A DNA stretch of 64,000 nucleotides from Allorhodopirellula solitaria (lineage in GTDB: Bacteria > Planctomycetota > Planctomycetia > Pirellulales > Pirellulaceae). Of the stretch, positions 63,868-64,000 are shown piece by piece (the first letter of the stretch is position 1; each line of letters begins with the position of its first letter). The DNA is taken from contig NZ_SJPK01000004.1 in the NCBI RefSeq assembly GCF_007859855.1, positions 656,256-720,255 of the forward strand. Reading direction: 5' to 3'. A model generated the notes under the pieces. It saw only the letters and a list, made by a program, of their open reading frames with translations, was not told the DNA's origin and searched no databases. The position numbers and the translations under genes were made by a program.

Positions 63868-64000
63868 CTAAGGCTTCAGAGCTTCGGACGGTTTCGATTC
63901 TACAGTGTTTTCCTGGTTCACTCCAAGACGAATTAGTAAGCCGATCAGCAAGTCGCCGATCGATTGAGGGCCTCGACGCTTCTTGCCAGCGAGAAGCTGC
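63868..64000 (-). CDS. C terminus of an unidentified protein (runs off the window)
   Basis: The minus-strand frame from the window edge reads LLAGKKRRGPQSIGDLLIGL then LIRLGVNQENTVESKPSEAL and stops at TAG (63868-63870). Codon use and the GPQSIGDLLIGLLIRLG helix look real, but 44 codons do not identify a family. Confidence 0.4.
   Translation of the reverse strand, partial: QLLAGKKRRGPQSIGDLLIGLLIRLGVNQENTVESKPSEALKP

Overview
The window looks like chromosomal DNA of a marine planctomycete of the Rhodopirellula/Pirellulaceae type. This is judged from gene content only: several formylglycine sulfatases, DUF1559 and DUF1593 proteins, a Cys-rich outer-envelope protein typical of the phylum, a DUF1080 domain, a GNAT-nitrilase fusion, and an lpxC-lpxA pair (so a Gram-negative envelope with lipid A). 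No rRNA was seen and species cannot be named.

Layout. 1-2.1 kb: 3' end of aceE and complete aceF (pyruvate dehydrogenase). 2.2-8.2 kb: a DPM1-like glycosyltransferase, a Tat-exported TIM-barrel isomerase, a TolC-like protein and two envelope proteins. 8.2-12.5 kb: an AspT/YidE-type transporter divergent from an orphan RegA/ActR-type response regulator whose stop overlaps a polytopic membrane protein. 12.6-17.7 kb: GNAT-nitrilase fusion, RNase III with a long N-terminal extension, M28 peptidase with PDZ domain. 17.9-21.6 kb: envelope cluster OmpH/Skp, lpxC, lpxA and a Gfo/Idh/MocA oxidoreductase overlapping lpxA. 21.7-25.7 kb: DUF1559 protein, exported endo/exonuclease/phosphatase-fold protein, glycoside-hydrolase-like protein. 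26.3-32.5 kb: minus-strand heavy-metal efflux locus (His-rich exported protein, CusB-like, CusA/CzcA-like, His-rich lipoprotein). 32.8-38.6 kb: secreted catabolic proteins (DUF1593, sulfatase, sialidase-like). 39.0-47.1 kb: tRNA-Ala, a lipoprotein, a secretin-N-domain protein without a secretin barrel, an MMPL-type transporter. 47.3-49.5 kb: argC coupled to a DegT-type aminotransferase. 50.1-51.1 kb: interrupted PEBP gene and csrA.

From 51.6 kb the window is accessory. A tRNA-Asn gene is followed by a 90-bp sequence that recurs, together with a decayed tRNA-Asn fragment, 3.1 kb downstream; the interval holds an interrupted nucleotidyltransferase, a DUF1186/SEC-C protein, a serine-recombinase remnant and a wrecked PIN toxin-antitoxin pair. 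Beyond it lie a truncated acyl-CoA dehydrogenase and an ISKra4-like transposase fragment, then an intact MarR-quinone reductase-alkylsulfatase locus with two palindromic operator candidates, then a decaying operon of at least three sulfatase genes.

The most unusual non-coding signal is a family of hairpin-array repeats. Two 241-bp copies (25995-26235 and 49555-49795) have TTACCCACAA-type inverted ends and four stem-loops with pentaloops CTTGT, CTTGT, GCAAG, ACAAG. Relative to their flanks the interiors of the two copies are inverted. Two partial copies and a separate 24-bp perfect inverted-repeat structure are also present. Three genes between 50 and 63 kb are each broken by a single in-frame stop with the frame otherwise open. 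All identifications are by eye from motifs; no database search was possible.
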